NCBI GenBank assembly: GCA_903911305.1
Contig: CAIWDB010000429.1
Location: 1 to 35,109 of the forward strand
Source of the DNA: an uncultured Methylococcaceae bacterium
Lineage (GTDB): Bacteria; Pseudomonadota; Gammaproteobacteria; Methylococcales; Methylococcaceae
Length of the DNA stretch: 35,109 bases
Direction of reading: 5' to 3'
Each line of letters starts with the position of its first letter. Position 1 is the first letter of the stretch. Positions 1 through 8,624 of the stretch are shown here, in pieces. The position numbers were made by a program, and so were the translations under genes. The notes beneath the pieces are model-generated. The model had not been told where the DNA came from and ran no database searches. It was given only the letters and a program-made list of their open reading frames with translations.

Positions 1-34
1 CCTTCGACCGCAGTTTGGCCGCCCTTACAGGCTT

Positions 35-283
35 TTAGGCGGCCAATGAATAGAATTGTCCTGCGGCAGACAAACCTTGGCTTTCGCCAGCCACCATCTG
101 GCCTTTCTTGATCATGTGCATGAGTTCGATGCCTTGCAGGGTGAGGCGGGCGGCGCGGACGGGGCGGATTCGGGCGGAGTCCAAATGCTCACGCAGGGCC
201 AACTCTTCGACGATGAAGTCGAAGAGTTCTCGGCGGTCCTCAAGGCTGGGGCCGGCCAACGCCAGGATGTCCCGTTCATTATG
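35..283 (-). pseudogene. IS6-family transposase, C-terminal remnant
   Basis: The minus-strand frame ending in TAA at 35-37 reads ...LTLQGIELMHMIKKGQM... and closes with GQFYSLAA. This is the usual C-terminal tail of IS6-family (IS26-like) DDE transposases, which have a G-I-E-L-M-H-M-[IL]-[RK]-K-G-Q-M stretch. Only about the last 45 residues (35-172) are convincing. The frame stays open further upstream, but there the residues do not look like transposase, and no D-D-E catalytic core is present. The element is therefore a decayed fragment fused by chance to other sequence. Its terminal repeat would lie left of the window. Confidence 0.6.
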
Positions 284-475
284 GCTTGCTCCTTGGCGAT
301 GGGAGGGTCTTAACCGGACGAAAAAAAAATGTTGGCCCCAAATTGGGGGGAAACTTTGATTATTATAGAGTTTGTATATTGTATCCGCTCTACAGCTTGC
401 TTGTGTAATCGTGCTGAGGTCGCCGCCGCTATATCCATCCATCAATAAATCGGGAAAATTGTCGTGAGCAAGCAA

Positions 476-925
476 CGACAGCCTTTAGTATAGTATACCT
501 ATATATTATATATAATTGATTCTATTGAATATATTATTGTCGCCCACTTGCTGTGAAATCGGCTATTCGCGACCAATAAAAGCATTCATCACGCGACCGG
601 GAAACGTGTCGCTATTGATTGTTGAGTTGGTAAGTCAGCCTTTTGTGCCGCCCAATGTAAAGCTTAAGCAACTCATAGAGCCTTGATAGAAAAATATATG
701 TTATTGATAAATATAATATATATAGATTGAATGCGCATGCTTTAATTAAAGCGCTAGTGGTTTGGTTCGCACTGTCTTATGGTTTGGAGTATAGCAATAA
801 ATCTGGCATAAAATTCGCTATATGTTTAACAAGTTCAAGTGATTCATTGATTAAGTCCACAATGAATTAGAACAGACAAATATCAAAACATTATTATTGA
901 CGAAAGTCAGAGGAAGGGTAGCTAT
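476..925. other. AT-rich intergenic region upstream of the beta-helix genes
   Basis: There is no credible coding frame. The DNA is strongly AT-rich with runs of alternating TA (about 490-530 and 700-725). It carries the candidate sigma-54 site described at 804-819 and the ribosome binding site of the following gene (AGGAAGGG, 911-918). I see no RNA gene. Confidence 0.5.
804..819 (+). promoter_or_regulatory. candidate sigma-54 (-24/-12) promoter
   Basis: TGGCATAAAATTCGCT has the GG and GC pairs exactly ten bases apart. It fits the TGGCA....GC-W part of the RpoN consensus TGGCACGNNNNTTGCW. Transcription would start near 830, about 95 bases before the ATG at 926. The same layout occurs in front of the PEP-CTERM and epsL genes in this window, which supports it. 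Confidence 0.5.
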
Positions 926-2392
926 ATGTTTAACGTAAATTCAAATACGAACCGCCAAACCGCCATCAATGAAAGTAAATCAAGATTACTGGCTGCGAGC
1001 GTTCTTTTTGCAAGTATCGCATCGATTCTTGCAATACCTAGTTCAGCGCAAGCTGCATGTGCAACATATTATGTTTCAACCACTGGAAAAGACTGGAATT
1101 TAGGCACTATCAACAGTCCTTTTCTGTCGATTCACAATGCAGCAAAAAAGCTGGCTCCCTGCGATACATTGTATGTGCGTGGTGGAATATATAAACAAAC
1201 TGCGATAACTTTAATCAACAATGGTACTGAAAGCCAGCCTGTCAAAATATTGGCATATCCAGGTGAATTGCCTATTCTTGATGGTTCTGGAATGAATATA
1301 GGCCAATGGGTCTCATTTATCAACTTGGATGGTCAATATATCAAAATTTCAGGTTTTGAAGTGCGCAATGGCGGTACTGGCGTTAATGTGGCCGGCCATC
1401 ACAATACCGTTAGCAAGTTTAATGTTCACCATACCATAAACAACGGAATACTAGCAAAAGGCGACTATAGCATAGTTGAAGACAGTAAGGTATCTTGGTC
1501 CTGCATGAACCATTATTATTATCTAACCGGTCAACCAAATGGCTTGGATGGGTGGGCTTCTGGTCTCAGTGCGGCGCGCGATACGGTGGACGGTATCACC
1601 CAGCATGCCATTCTGCGGAGGAATACAGTGACAGAAAACTGGGGCGAAGGACTGTCAGCTTACGAGGCGGATGGCATTATTATGGAAGACAACATCGTCT
1701 ACAACAATTGGGCGCTAAATGTTTATATTTCCGATGCAAGGAATGTCATCCTAAGAAATAATATGATTTATAATACGCCGAATAGCAAAATCGACGAAAT
1801 TGGTGCGCGTTTTCCTGATCGTTTTGCGTCAAATCTAGTGTTGGCGGACGAACGGCCTGATAAGCCTCGTTCCACTAATAACATTGTAGTCAACAACATG
1901 ATATTGAACGGGGATATAAGCGCATTCTCGTGGTCAATACCCACCGACGGCGGCTTGTATAACGCAGTGATTGCAAATAACACTGTCATTGATGGCAATA
2001 TCCGAACTGGCAGCAAAAACCTAGGATCCGTCATCAAAAATAATATCTTCTTTACAAGCAAAGCCGGCTTTAGCCTTGCCACTGTCCCGAGTCGCACCGG
2101 ATTGAGTCTGTCGAGTAATGTTTGGTGGCCCGCCACTCCTAGTAATGCATCGGGTGTGGGTGATGTGGTTGGCGATCCTCAAGTCGTGCGTACTGGCAGT
2201 ACGAACTCGGGTGAATTGGCAAAAGGATATTTCGCTGTTGCACCTACTTCCCCGGCGATAGGCAAAGGCGCTTACGTTAGCGGCATTACCGATGACTATG
2301 CGATTAGCAGCGTAGGCGCTTCAGTCAACATCGGTTCGTATGCAACGCAAGTAGCGCCATTCCAATACGTGCCCGCACTAGTAGTCAAATAG
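926..2392 (+). CDS. secreted right-handed parallel beta-helix protein (pectate-lyase-like), copy A
   Basis: This 488-residue protein begins with a polar stretch, then a hydrophobic signal segment (about 20-40) and a probable signal-peptidase site after SSAQA near residue 43. The mature N-terminus (ATYYVSTTGKDWNLG..., AAKKLAPCDTLYVRGGIY) is typical of DUF1565/pectate-lyase-like beta-helix proteins. Repeated N-N-x-[IV]-x-x-N rungs run from about residue 100 to 400 (NNTVSKFN-like turns, RNNMIYN, ANNTVIDGN, KNNIFF). Such proteins bind or cleave acidic polysaccharides outside the cell, so a lyase or EPS-modifying role is likely here but the catalytic residues cannot be fixed by eye. The start is supported by AGGAAGGG at 911-918. 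A paralogue follows at 2685. Confidence 0.8.
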   Translation: MFNVNSNTNRQTAINESKSRLLAASVLFASIASILAIPSSAQAACATYYVSTTGKDWNLGTINSPFLSIHNAAKKLAPCDTLYVRGGIYKQTAITLINNGTESQPVKILAYPGELPILDGSGMNIGQWVSFINLDGQYIKISGFEVRNGGTGVNVAGHHNTVSKFNVHHTINNGILAKGDYSIVEDSKVSWSCMNHYYYLTGQPNGLDGWASGLSAARDTVDGITQHAILRRNTVTENWGEGLSAYEADGIIMEDNIVYNNWALNVYISDARNVILRNNMIYNTPNSKIDEIGARFPDRFASNLVLADERPDKPRSTNNIVVNNMILNGDISAFSWSIPTDGGLYNAVIANNTVIDGNIRTGSKNLGSVIKNNIFFTSKAGFSLATVPSRTGLSLSSNVWWPATPSNASGVGDVVGDPQVVRTGSTNSGELAKGYFAVAPTSPAIGKGAYVSGITDDYAISSVGASVNIGSYATQVAPFQYVPALVVK

Positions 2393-2441
2393 CGCTTAGA
2401 AAGAGTAACAGCATGGAAGCGTCAGGTTGGTGTCCTTTTTC

Positions 2442-2514
2442 AAAGGTACCTTTAAAGCCAGTGGTTCTACGTCCGTCTTGATTAGACAAGATCGAACGTC
2501 CTGCCACTGGTTTT
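2442..2514 (+). terminator. candidate terminator or structured intergenic element
   Basis: The palindrome AAAGGTACCTTT (2442-2453) is followed at once by an 11-bp stem: AAAGCCAGTGG (2454-2464) pairs with CCACTGGTTTT (2504-2514), with one G-U pair. Nested inside are ACGT/ACGT (2469-2472, 2496-2499) and TCTTG/CAAGA (2476-2480, 2487-2491). The T-run after the outer stem is only four bases, so termination is plausible but not certain. It lies about 60 bases after the first beta-helix gene. Confidence 0.45.
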
Positions 2515-2684
2515 CCTATTTACGAAGCTTAGGAAAAGCCCTGCATCGGCAGTAGAACACCGCCGCCTCGCCTCAGAGCATACGTATCGACGTATCCAAT
2601 AAAAGTTTTCGCATGAATCGCCGATAGTGGATAATATCCAATTATGTGGTTTAGTTTTTGAAAGAGATGGGCATGGGTAGCCGT

Positions 2685-4154
2685 ATGTTAAACGCAAATT
2701 CAAACACGATCGACAACAGCGCCGTAAATGTAAAAAAACCGCATTTACTGGTTGCAACAGTCCTCTTGACAGGTATCGCATCGATTCTTGCCATCCCAAG
2801 CGCGGCACGAGCAGAATGTAAGTCATATTATGTTTCCACAACAGGCAAAGACTCGAATCTGGGCGACATAGATATGCCTTGGCTTTCCATACACAATGCG
2901 GCCAAAAAAATGGCTCCCTGCGATACCTTATATGTACGCGGTGGCATATACAATCAAAGCGGGATCGTATTAAATAACATTGGTACGGCAATAAGCCCCG
3001 TAAAAATATTAGCATATCCGAATGAGCTACCCATATTAGATGGTTCTTCCATGAATATAAAACAGTGGCAGGCATTTTTTTCTCTGGCTGGGGAATATAT
3101 TAAACTCTCAGAATTTGAATTACGCAATGGCGGCGTTGGCGTTTTCGTGGAGGGCAGCCACAATACCGTTAGCAATGTGAATGCGCATCATATGTTGCAG
3201 AATGGGATATTGGCAAGGGGGGATTATAGCACTGTTGAAAACAGCACGGTGTCTTGGTCGTGCATGGATCATTACAATTATCTGATTGGCAAGGGTGGCA
3301 CGAATGGATGGTCTTCCGGCCTCAGCGCCGCACGCAATACGAATACGGCGGGGGGTATTGTCAAACATGCTATTTTGCGAGGGAATACGGTGACGGAAAA
3401 CTGGGGAGAAGGTTTGTCAACCTATGAGGCGGATGGCACTATTATGGAAAATAACACCGTCTACAACAATTGGGCGCTAAATGTTTATATTTCCGATGCA
3501 AGGAATGTCATTCTAAAAAATAGTTTGATTTATAATACGCCAAATAGCATCATCAACGATATTGGTGCGCGTTTTCCTGATCGTTTTGCGTCAAATCTAG
3601 TGTTGGCGGACGAACAGCCTGATAAACCTCGTTCCACTAATAACATTGTAGTCAACAACATGATGTTGAACGGGGATATAAGCGCATTCTCGTGGTCAAT
3701 ACCCACCGACGGCGGCTTGTTTAACGCGCTGATTGCAAATAACACTGTCATTGATGGGAATATCCGAACTGGCAGCAAAAACCAAGCATCCGTCATCAAA
3801 AATAATATCTTCTTTGCAAGCAAAGCCGGCTTTAGCCTTGCCGATGTCCCGAGTCGCGACGGATTGCATATGTCCAATAACATGTGGTCACATCCCCCAT
3901 CCGCGAATGCTTCAGGCAAGGGTGACATCATCGGAAATCCCAGGCTGGTGCTTGCAGGCAATGTAGGGCCGGGGAAATTGACAAAACGATATTTCGCCAT
4001 TGGAGCCACTTCCCCGGCAGCGGGCAAAGGCTCCGCGATTTCCGGCGCCGTCAACGACTACGGGATTATCACCAACCAAGGAAGAATACTGAATATCGGA
4101 GCCTACGCAACGGCTGCAATACCAATCCAGTACCTACCACAGCAAAAACCGTGA
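2685..4154 (+). CDS. secreted right-handed parallel beta-helix protein (pectate-lyase-like), copy B
   Basis: This close paralogue of the upstream gene has 489 residues from the chosen start. The frame opens further up (TTG at 2658), but ATG 2685 gives MLNANSNT, matching MFNVNSNT of copy A. Both ATGs are preceded by the same GGGTAGC block, although the full AGGAAGGG of copy A has been lost, so translation may be weaker. The signal peptide ends near SAARA. The same YYVSTTGKDSNLG opening and beta-helix rungs follow. The C-terminal two thirds, from about ENWGEGLS onward, is nearly identical to copy A even at the DNA level, while the first third has diverged. The likely role is extracellular binding or cleavage of the EPS; this is inferred from family and location only. 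Confidence 0.78.
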   Translation: MLNANSNTIDNSAVNVKKPHLLVATVLLTGIASILAIPSAARAECKSYYVSTTGKDSNLGDIDMPWLSIHNAAKKMAPCDTLYVRGGIYNQSGIVLNNIGTAISPVKILAYPNELPILDGSSMNIKQWQAFFSLAGEYIKLSEFELRNGGVGVFVEGSHNTVSNVNAHHMLQNGILARGDYSTVENSTVSWSCMDHYNYLIGKGGTNGWSSGLSAARNTNTAGGIVKHAILRGNTVTENWGEGLSTYEADGTIMENNTVYNNWALNVYISDARNVILKNSLIYNTPNSIINDIGARFPDRFASNLVLADEQPDKPRSTNNIVVNNMMLNGDISAFSWSIPTDGGLFNALIANNTVIDGNIRTGSKNQASVIKNNIFFASKAGFSLADVPSRDGLHMSNNMWSHPPSANASGKGDIIGNPRLVLAGNVGPGKLTKRYFAIGATSPAAGKGSAISGAVNDYGIITNQGRILNIGAYATAAIPIQYLPQQKP

Positions 4155-4303
4155 TACATGTGCGCAATAGAAGGTTGAAAAGCAGCAATCAAGGGTGCAT
4201 GTGGGATATTTCGGGCTGCCCCCCCTTTCAGATGGCACATCTAAAGCTGGGCGGGGTTGTGCATCCATCAAGGTTAAACGCTTGGGCTACCCGCTGGAGC
4301 TTC

Positions 4304-4678
4304 CTATTCATTACGAAAGCGGCGGGATATCATGCGGAAACACCAAAACGCTGCCACCCCGACCCATGATCCAAACACATTGGCATAGGCATCTGAAAAA
4401 GAAAAATGCCGTACTGAGGTTAGCCAGAATTGCCCAAGTTCGAGTAAAAAACCGAATATGCTTGATAGCATGACGACCAACAGTGTGCTGATAAGTTTAT
4501 GCGCCGGGTTTATCCACACTGACAACATCAAAAAAGCTAGAATAGCGTAAGCTGCGGCATGATCCAGCAGATCCCACGTGACTATCCCAATGGCTTGTTG
4601 GGGATCGGGTAGTACCCAAGGATTAAGGCTAAGAAAGCTAACTAATACTAGGCAAGCGAGGATTGGCCAGATATTCAT
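4304..4678 (-). CDS. VanZ-like membrane protein
   Basis: This 124-residue protein has four predicted membrane helices. The features are those of the VanZ family: an N-terminal helix, D-L-L-D-H-A-A-A-Y (about residues 36-44), a third helix ending in E-L-G-Q-F, then R-x-F-S-x-x-D-A-x-A-N-x-x-G. VanZ-like proteins of this size are common at the ends of capsule and EPS loci, but their function there is unknown. It is last in a minus-strand series, 30 bases after a GT4 gene, so it is probably co-transcribed with it. It converges on the beta-helix genes with a 149-bp gap in which I see no clear terminator. Confidence 0.75.
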   Translation of the reverse strand: MNIWPILACLVLVSFLSLNPWVLPDPQQAIGIVTWDLLDHAAAYAILAFLMLSVWINPAHKLISTLLVVMLSSIFGFLLELGQFWLTSVRHFSFSDAYANVFGSWVGVAAFWCFRMISRRFRNE

Positions 4679-4708
4679 TTATCGATTCATAGAAGATTTT
4701 CAAAGCAC

Positions 4709-5872
4709 CTAGCCGACATTTTTCTGAGTATTCAGATAAACCTGAAAAGTACTGCGTGCTATATCCTTCCAGTTGTATCGGTGGCTTACCCAATCGCGAA
4801 GTTCATTTCTATAGTCATCGGATTGGGTAAAGCCCGAAAACTCGCTTAATTTCTGGGAAAGCATGTCGATGTCGCCCAATTTAAAGTAATGATGATCAGG
4901 CAACCTGATTTCCAAATTGGCCGGAATATCGCTGGCAATGACTGGCAGACCGTAACTTAGGGCTTCCAGCAATGCGATGGGCAAGCCTTCGTGAGAGGAT
5001 GGCAGTACGAACACGCCCGCATGTGCGTACAACTCTCGCAAGGACTGCCCGCGTTGTAAACCGGTGGCAACCACATCCGGGTTTTCCCTAGCGGCTTTCA
5101 ATACATTCCGGGTGTATTCGTCAGGATGGTCGGAGTCACCCACCATCACCAATTTCCAGCCGGGCAACTCCGCTTTTTGGAAAGCTTGGATCAAATCCAA
5201 ATGCCGCTTTTCCGGGACCAACCGGCTGACGATCAGGACGTATTTGCCCGCTTCCAGCCCGAAATCGATCAGTGCGTCAATGGTGTCTGGCAATTCCGGC
5301 AACACCACGCCATTGGGGATCAGTACGGATTCCTTGCCGTATTTGTGCTCCACTAGGTTTCGAATGACTTGTGAAATGACAATGCGCTCATGAGCAAAAA
5401 ACATGCCTAGGCGTTCACCTAATTTCAGTATCCATTTTGAAGCGCCCCCCCATTTTTGCCGGTCATAGTCCGGCCCGTGATGGGTGACCACCACTTTTAG
5501 GCCCAAAAGCCGGGCTAGCGGGGTCATCAGCGACGGGCCAATGGCGTGTATGTGCAGCACATCGGGCCGCTTCACTGCGGCATAGCAAACGCCGAGAAAC
5601 GTATGGACGATGGCCTCCAGTTTTTTCGACACGGGTGCCCAGATGCGGTGGAAGCGTATGCCTTTCCATTCCATACCCTTCTCGTCGGGGTGGTAGGGTG
5701 AGCGTACAATGATGTTGACATCACAGCCCAGATCGTTCAGGTGCGAGGAAAGGTGCTGGGCGTGCGTTTCCACGCCGCCTTGGACATCGGGAAATCCCCT
5801 AAGCCCCAGCATCATCACACGCAAGCGTGATAAGCGGCCTGGGTTTGGAGTTTCGGTGGTATCAGCAGCCAT
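4709..5872 (-). CDS. GT4-family glycosyltransferase
   Basis: This 387-residue protein has the two-domain GT-B fold. The N-terminal acceptor domain begins after a short polar leader with R-V-M-M-L-G-L-R-G-F-P-x-x-x-G-G-V-E-T (19-36). The C-terminal nucleotide-sugar domain carries S-R-L-V-P-E-K-R (216-223), V-G-D-S-D (244-248) and the E-x7-E motif in S-H-E-G-L-P-I-A-L-L-E (Glu295, Glu303). The family transfers a sugar from an NDP-sugar with retention of configuration. The cytoplasmic lipid-linked EPS repeat unit is the likely acceptor, but sugar specificity cannot be read from sequence. It belongs to the minus-strand EPS series; upstream is a gap of about 130 bases with an inverted repeat. Confidence 0.85.
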   Translation of the reverse strand: MAADTTETPNPGRLSRLRVMMLGLRGFPDVQGGVETHAQHLSSHLNDLGCDVNIIVRSPYHPDEKGMEWKGIRFHRIWAPVSKKLEAIVHTFLGVCYAAVKRPDVLHIHAIGPSLMTPLARLLGLKVVVTHHGPDYDRQKWGGASKWILKLGERLGMFFAHERIVISQVIRNLVEHKYGKESVLIPNGVVLPELPDTIDALIDFGLEAGKYVLIVSRLVPEKRHLDLIQAFQKAELPGWKLVMVGDSDHPDEYTRNVLKAARENPDVVATGLQRGQSLRELYAHAGVFVLPSSHEGLPIALLEALSYGLPVIASDIPANLEIRLPDHHYFKLGDIDMLSQKLSEFSGFTQSDDYRNELRDWVSHRYNWKDIARSTFQVYLNTQKNVG

Positions 5873-5946
5873 GGCTCAACCCTATGATCGAATGTGAATT
5901 AAGATTTGACACTGGTTGTTGGGTAAATCGCTGATGTTACGCAGCG

Positions 5947-5979
5947 AGGCCGTCCCTATGTTATAACATGGAACGGCCT
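5947..5979. repeat. intergenic hairpin with nested 12-bp palindrome
   Basis: AGGCCGT (5947-5953) is the inverse of ACGGCCT (5973-5979). Between them sits the perfect palindrome ATGTTATAACAT (5958-5969). The hairpin is about 25 bases after the stop of the glycoside hydrolase gene and about 75 bases before the GT4 start. There is no T-run in either direction, so it may be an operator or an RNA-processing stem rather than an intrinsic terminator. Confidence 0.45.
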
Positions 5980-6004
5980 GCAGAGAATGGTTTTGTATCA
6001 TCAA

Positions 6005-7891
6005 TTATGGTGTGGGATGCTTTAACAGAATGACCCCGTCTTTAGGTGCCAAATTGACTGTATTTGTCGCCTCACCATTGTTGACAATTTTGTCTTGTTT
6101 ACCCCGGATGTGATAATAGGTGCCACCGAGATCTATGGTTTTTTGAAAGTCCGTCGTATTGACTAAGGCAACCCCGTTTTCAAATTCACGTTTGTAAACC
6201 CCAATTTCACCTTCCCTTAATCTTATTACGTCAAACCATACCGTACTGATGTCAGATCCAAGTTTTATCCTAAGACTGATATGGTTAGGATCCGCTGGCG
6301 CGATAGAGTTAACGTGCATCGTGAAAGAATAGCGTTTCCAATCAGTTGTTAACTCTGCTGTAATTATTTCGGATAAGACAGCCCAGTTTACCGAGGGGTC
6401 GCCCGTAATCTGCAGATAAATGGATCTGGGTTGTTCTGCCTTCGCCCAGAATGAAATGGTATAGGTGTGACCACCCTGAACCGGGACACCTGTTTGCAAT
6501 ACTTGAAGTGCGCCCGAAGCCGATGGTGCAACCGCATTAGTTTTAACTTGAAGGGAGCAGCTACCAAACCAACTACCATCCGGAGTGTCAGTGCAATCTT
6601 GAATAAATTCTGCCTTCTTCGAGGCATCATTCATGCACCAATTTTCTAAGTTTGTGTTTGGTGCTATCGTACAACCCCCACCACTATTGGGTGTCTCAAA
6701 GCTAGAATTAAGCAGAAGATCGGGTGTCGTCAAGGAGTTAGTGTCTATCAAATAAGATGCGCGAACAGGGAGACCTAGGTATCCCGTTGTCTGAGTGCCG
6801 GCATTGTCATATTCATCGTACCACCAGGTGGAGATATAATTTTCTCTATCAGTATACACATAATGGCTTCCGGTCATCAATGCCGTAGCCAAACCAAATC
6901 GCATGCGTCGATAGTTTTTTTGGCTAACTGCTAACTCCTCTGGAGTTGTGAATTGTACTGTGTAGGAATCCAAGCCGAGCAATATTGAAGTTGGCGGTGA
7001 AAACCCTAAATAGCTCCAGCTTTTTAATGGGTTATATATTCGAGATGCCCAATCAATTGGATCGCCATCAAGAAAGCTAGCTAATTGCAATTCACTGTTG
7101 TAACCATTGAGTATATTTTTAGCCTCATCCAAAAACTTTGTCGTTACCGGAATATCGTTGGCTATCAGTGTAATATCCGGCAGGCCATCCCGAATATTCT
7201 GTAGAAAGTTTATAGAATTTGGATACCAGAGTTGAGTTATTAAGTCTTGATCAGTGCTGGTATCCTTCACACCATCACAGTCCAAGTCGAAAGCGGCCCC
7301 TTTAAAAAAGATATAATGGGGTGGCGTTGCATGCGCCCCATCAACAAAAATACCATCATACCTATTGGGAAATGATTTTTTTGTTTGCGTATATTGCTCA
7401 ATTATGAAATCACTGCGAGCCCGAACCGCATCAGCATCTGCTTGATTCCACATAAAAACCCGTGGGTTTTTAGGAAAGGTGACTCTCAGGCTTGAATCAC
7501 AGGGAGGTATGGAAAAGTCAGGCGGGGCATAATGAACCAGATAACTTTCTTTAAACGCACGACTACGAAGCATTCCATTAGTATCATGGATATAGCTAGA
7601 CCCTTCTACAGTAAGCCCAATAAAACTTGGATTGATTTTGCGCACTAAAGCCAGATTTTTTTCGCCAAGTTTCCAAAAAAGAGAAACATCTAGCATAAGA
7701 TCATAACGAGCGACTTGTTCTGGTGTGGTTAAGTTACGTTCTGATCCAGTAGGCATGACTATTCTAGGAAAAGTCCCTATTGGACTGGCTGATACATTTT
7801 CGATTGAGCCAAGTGTAGATAAAAACCAAGCGAAGAATATCGCCATCATTTTATAAATGACTGAAATTAGAGAAAAATTATTGGATTTCAT
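6005..7891 (-). CDS. secreted GHL15-like glycoside hydrolase with inserted carbohydrate-binding module
   Basis: This 628-residue protein has a signal peptide ending near residue 36 (NVSAS). Residues of about 40-375 look like the TIM-barrel of hypothetical glycosyl hydrolase family 15 (GHL15): Y-D-G-I-F-V-D-G (178-185), with Asp184 a possible catalytic or structural acid, then L-A-S-F-L-D-G-D and a late G-S-H-Y-V-Y-T-D block. Residues of about 388-558 (L-L-L-N-S-S-F-E-T..., ending V-W-F-D-V-I-R-L) resemble a CBM4/9-type beta-sandwich. The final segment (V-Y-K-R-E-F-E-N-G-V-A-L-V-N...V-I-L-L) is the usual C-terminal beta-domain of this hydrolase type. The protein is probably periplasmic or extracellular and acts on the EPS. 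The substrate is unknown and activity is not proven. Upstream lies 730 bp without genes. Confidence 0.7.
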   Translation of the reverse strand: MKSNNFSLISVIYKMMAIFFAWFLSTLGSIENVSASPIGTFPRIVMPTGSERNLTTPEQVARYDLMLDVSLFWKLGEKNLALVRKINPSFIGLTVEGSSYIHDTNGMLRSRAFKESYLVHYAPPDFSIPPCDSSLRVTFPKNPRVFMWNQADADAVRARSDFIIEQYTQTKKSFPNRYDGIFVDGAHATPPHYIFFKGAAFDLDCDGVKDTSTDQDLITQLWYPNSINFLQNIRDGLPDITLIANDIPVTTKFLDEAKNILNGYNSELQLASFLDGDPIDWASRIYNPLKSWSYLGFSPPTSILLGLDSYTVQFTTPEELAVSQKNYRRMRFGLATALMTGSHYVYTDRENYISTWWYDEYDNAGTQTTGYLGLPVRASYLIDTNSLTTPDLLLNSSFETPNSGGGCTIAPNTNLENWCMNDASKKAEFIQDCTDTPDGSWFGSCSLQVKTNAVAPSASGALQVLQTGVPVQGGHTYTISFWAKAEQPRSIYLQITGDPSVNWAVLSEIITAELTTDWKRYSFTMHVNSIAPADPNHISLRIKLGSDISTVWFDVIRLREGEIGVYKREFENGVALVNTTDFQKTIDLGGTYYHIRGKQDKIVNNGEATNTVNLAPKDGVILLKHPTP

Positions 7892-8573
7892 TGGTAAAAC
7901 ATCTCAGAGTTAGTTTAGATAGAATCCACTTATTCAGTAGTCGGGTATAAATATTATGGTAAGCAGTCAAAAATAAGGTTACAGACATATCTATTATGCC
8001 TGTTTATTTTTGTTTTCTACTTATTAATACGCCTCCTCTTGGTGTGTCATGCCCCGTCTGAGCGTTGTACATAAAATTTTAAACTCATCAAGCGAGCCGC
8101 TATTTTTCGCGATACCAGAAATGGGTTCCCTCTGATTTCGGGAGTGAAAAAATTGGAGACTACCATGTCTTCGGCTGCCCGCGCCGTCCTGCGTTCGCCA
8201 CGGAACGAGCGCCCCGTGGCTACCACAAATGACTCGACGCCGTGTCATTCGCCTTATATTTTGTCCATGCCTGCGATGTAGCCGCGAGACATGGATAAAG
8301 CATCCGGTGCCTACGGCTTTCGCAGGGGGCGTCGCACATCCGATGCTGCTTTCACTGGGTCAAGCAGCCTTTGTCGACTATATCATGTCCTAGCGTGATT
8401 AAAAACACTATCAGTATGGAGTTTACTATTAAATTCTGGTATATAAATTCTCAGTTTATAATCATATGTATCAAACATGAGAATCACCCTGTGTGGGTGA
8501 TTAAGATTACATTAAGAAATGTGCTGCGGTGATAAAAAAATGGGTTCTGTTGCATTGCGACACATCTATAACG
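7892..8573. other. intergenic region between GT4 and glycoside hydrolase genes
   Basis: This stretch of roughly 680 bp has no credible gene; the short frames in it have no family features. The part near 8100-8390 is GC-rich and full of inverted repeats (listed separately), whereas the flanks are AT-rich, which suggests an inserted element. A GGGTTCTGTTGCA sequence at 8542-8554 resembles an IS6-family terminal repeat. Confidence 0.4.
8163..8294. repeat. possible small inserted element or structured RNA with imperfect terminal inverted repeats
   Basis: CCATGTCTTCGGCT (8163-8176) faces AGCCGCGAGACATGG (8280-8294) as an imperfect inverted repeat (one extra base). Inside is a perfect 7-bp stem, GCCACGG/CCGTGGC (8197-8203 and 8214-8220). 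The segment of about 130 bp is clearly more GC-rich than the DNA on either side. It carries no coding frame with recognisable features. A MITE-like relic or a structured transcript would both fit. Confidence 0.3.
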
Positions 8574-8593
8574 GGTCTCATGTGTTTGAGACC
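8574..8593 (-). terminator. candidate weak terminator after GT4 gene
   Basis: GGTCTC (8574-8579) and GAGACC (8588-8593) form a 6-bp stem with an 8-base loop, 31 bases beyond the stop of the GT4 gene read on the minus strand. No T-run follows, so it would be a weak or Rho-assisted terminator at best. Confidence 0.25.
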
Positions 8594-8624
8594 ATACACC
8601 GAAGGCTAGGTAAAGACGCTCCCC

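Noticed and set aside
8024-8248. 74-codon minus-strand frame in the gap at 7892-8573
   Set aside because: No ribosome binding site, no domain, and composition set by the GC-rich inverted-repeat element beneath it.
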